DNA of 64,000 nt, taken from contig CM041553.1 of assembly GCA_023238725.1 (NCBI GenBank), forward strand, positions 12,329,492 to 12,393,491. Direction: 5' to 3'. Each line of letters starts with the position of its first letter. Positions within the stretch are counted from its first letter, which is position 1. Both the position numbers and the translations under genes were made by a program. Below are positions 61,882-64,000 of this stretch, one piece after another. The notes below the pieces were generated by a model. That model was not told the DNA's origin. It saw only the letters and a list, made by a program, of their open reading frames with translations, and did no database searches. This DNA comes from Scortum barcoo (lineage: Eukaryota; Chordata; Actinopteri; Centrarchiformes; Terapontidae).

Positions 61882-62205
61882 TGCCAAATTCTGCAGCATA
61901 CTGAGAGGCTTCATGTAATACATTACATGATTTATATATGTATATATGTGTTTTAAGGTTTCAGACTTTACGAAGCATATATTAGTGAAGTGAAACAGTC
62001 CATTTTGTTGTACAGTCACACTATGTAACATATCAGAGAATAAGGTTTGAGTTGCTTCATATTCAACATACAGTGAATACAGGCAATTCATGCCAACATG
62101 TCTGTATCAGCAAAACAAAACAGCTTAAAGAGTAAACTTGATTGTTGTGTGCATGGTAATGTTTACTTTGTGTGTGCAGGAATGTAAGTGTAAAAGTGTG
62201 TTGCC

Positions 62206-63977
62206 TCAGTCATCCACAGCGATGTTGCGGAACAGATAGGCCATGGACTCTCCGTTGTGGATGCGCCGGATGGCCTCGGCCAAGATCATACTGACGTCCA
62301 CAGTTTTGATTTTTGGACACTGCAGCTTCTGCACCTCGTGAGGTACAGTGTTGGTCACCACCACCTGGAGGCGCAAGACGACAGGCTTAGTTCATTTGAT
62401 TTAATTTTTAATCTGTAGGGAACTTTTATTGCAAGACCAACTATGGGGCTTCTTCTGAACATGACCATTTACAGCTTTATAAATCTTTAACTGTACACAT
62501 GAACATTTGATTGGTAGAGCTGGGTTACGTAGTACGTGGCCTGGGAATAGTGGAGGGATGACAAATACCACATGGAAATGATATTATCACATAACTCTGC
62601 CTCCAAATAAACCCAAACTAATTGGTGTAATTATTTATTTCATGTCAAACCTCACCCTCATGACATAGGATTCCTCAATAATTAAAGCCATTCTATCTTA
62701 CCAATATAGACTGAGAGGCTGAATTAAAGGGGGAGAAGTTCCCTAAACCTTTTGAAAAGATTCATAATAAATGAACACAGACAAAAGTCAAGGCATCAGT
62801 AAACAGGATATCACACATTTTAAGTGTAGTGCATTTAAAGTGCTATTGTATCAATTGTGTTATGAATGATGTGTTGGGGGCTTTTTCTGTTTTCAATAAT
62901 AATTTGTACAAATTGAGCATAAATAAAGTGAGCGACTGAGTGCTTTTTCTGTTTTATTATTTTACAATAATTCATTTCAAATTGAATTCATAAATAAAGT
63001 GAGCATAAAATGACTACTCTGAGTGATTATTTTTTTCATTTCATTTTCATGGTAAAATGCTACTCTGATATTTAATATCTACAGTATGAATATTTAATGG
63101 GGTGGGAGTGGTTTACATTGAAGCTTCAGGCAATATTTACTTTTACTAAATAAAGGAATTGGTTTAACTGAAAGTAGTTACAGTTCAATTTGAGGTCAAT
63201 TACAGGCCCTAATTTTGACACATAAATATGCACACACATCATTTTGCCATCTGCACATAATTTTACCTCATCAATAGCAGACTCCTCAATTAGTCTTGGT
63301 GCCTCTGCAGAAAGCAGGCCATGTGTAGCCATGATGTAGATCTTGTAAGCTCCCCTCTCTTTCAGGATTTCTGCTGCCGCAACATAGTCCTCCACATCGT
63401 CTATGATGTCATCCTGAATAAGTGACCACAGGGTTAGGAATCACCCGGGGAAAGGGAAGGAAATAATAAGAAAAGAAATAAATATGTTGTGTCATGGTGA
63501 ACTGAGCGGTTGACATTTATGAGGTTTTGTTTTATATCTGTGACTTTGGAAGTACCAGGACTAACATGAATCTCATTAAGTACAAAATCACCACAAAACT
63601 CTTGGCTATTTTGTGGTAATCTCCCCTTTATGAGAAACATCAGGAATGAATTCACTGAACCTCAGAAAACAACTGACAACAAAAAATCCTTCACATACAT
63701 TTGCAAATAAGTGATCCTCCAAATAAATTAATTTAATGATTAATATGTGAAAATGTCACTCTTACACTCAGATACAAGATTACCCAAAAGTAAGAGCCAT
63801 TTATTGCACTGCATCTTCACAATACAGATGTTTTATCCAATATTTCAATGCAAGGAATGTATTCCTAAATAGTTTCAAGTAAAAGTAAAACACATGGAGG
63901 CTTACCACAATGAATGGCGATTCTGCCTCCTACATCTCCAACAACAGTGATGGGCGGCTTCTCCTTCGCCATCATCA
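62206..63977 (-). CDS. prpsap1: PRPP synthetase-associated protein 1, last three exons (partial, one frameshift)
   Basis: Exons at 63,906-63,977, 63,267-63,413 (49 codons) and 62,206-62,364 (stop TGA 62,206-62,208) have GT-AG introns and encode the C-terminal part of a PRPP-synthetase-like protein. Family motifs include EKPPITVVGDVGGR, ERGAYKIYIMATHGLLS and VVVTNTVPHEVQKLQCPKIK. The end HNGESMAYLFRNIAVDD fits PRPSAP1 better than PRPSAP2, whose tail as I recall it has SYLF and GLDD. PRPSAPs are catalytically inactive partners that bind PRPS1/2 and restrain PRPP synthesis for nucleotide making. The rest of the gene lies beyond the right edge. Exon 63,906-63,977 is 72 bases where the family frame needs 71. 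The extra base is in the text GCCATTCATTG near its 3' end and brings a stop at the next exon junction. Confidence 0.9.
62880..63004. repeat. Imperfect tandem duplication in a prpsap1 intron
   Basis: A unit starting GCTTTTTCTGTTTT and ending ATAAATAAAGTGAGC occurs twice in a row (62,880-62,934 and 62,942-63,004) with length differences in the middle. Confidence 0.8.
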
Positions 63978-64000
63978 CTGAAACAAAAAGATGAGGGGTC

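Noticed and set aside
61621..61956. 111-codon + strand frame ending in an A run, possible processed pseudogene
   Set aside because: The A run at about 61,830 suggests a retrocopy, but the peptide matches nothing known to me and no target duplication was seen. It overlaps the prpsap1 3' UTR.
1..64000. tRNA, rRNA, snRNA, CRISPR array, bacterial operon or viral genome
   Set aside because: No tRNA A/B box pair, no regular spaced repeats and no compact same-strand genes were found by eye. A covariance-model scan would be needed to exclude small RNA genes.

Overview
This window looks like nuclear DNA from a percomorph teleost. Genes are split by GT-AG introns, the intergenic DNA is long and AT-rich with many CA/CT microsatellites, and several stretches match repeat families I know to be common in percomorph fish. 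The transposons (Ty3/gypsy, hAT, Tc1) are also typical of fish genomes. There is no bacterial, viral or organellar gene layout, no CRISPR array, and no rRNA or tRNA gene that I could recognise.

Three host genes are supported. (1) At 11.5-14.1 kb on the + strand is a three-coding-exon gene for a 264-residue, two-immunoglobulin-domain surface protein whose tail looks like a GPI-anchor signal. (2) At 57.5-59.3 kb on the + strand is a single-coding-exon Ras-superfamily GTPase of 208 residues, closest in my judgement to Ras-dva/RASD/DIRAS, with a CAAX box and with the Ras Gly12 and Gln61 positions replaced. (3) At 62.2 kb to the right edge on the - strand are the last three exons of prpsap1, a PRPP-synthetase-associated protein. 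One of these exons carries a one-base frameshift relative to the family.

Mobile DNA takes up much of the rest. A 7.76-kb Ty3/gypsy LTR retrotransposon (21,496-29,256, - strand) has both LTRs, a 4-bp target duplication, a primer binding site, a polypurine tract and gag-pol, but no env. At its gag-pol junction is a complete -1 frameshift signal: GGGAAAC next to the gag stop, followed by a foldable H-type pseudoknot. Apart from this programmed shift, all five reading-frame breaks in gag-pol are +1, the same sign as the break in prpsap1, which suggests insertion errors in the assembly rather than old decay. A 1,244-bp non-autonomous hAT element with an 8-bp target duplication lies inside an older dispersed repeat (33.6-35.3 kb). 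A dead 1,577-bp Tc1-like element with TA target sites lies at 43.85-45.43 kb.

The remaining tracts (0-11.5, 14.2-21.5, 29.8-33.6, 35.3-43.0 and 45.4-57.4 kb) show no gene I can support. They hold microsatellites, old repeats, and a few stretches that by eye resemble conserved non-coding elements. I found no clear new multi-gene system. The points most worth checking are the frameshift pseudoknot, the +1-only frame breaks, an unrecognised ORF cut by the gypsy insertion, the GPI-anchored Ig gene, the unusual Ras active site, and two perfect hairpins.
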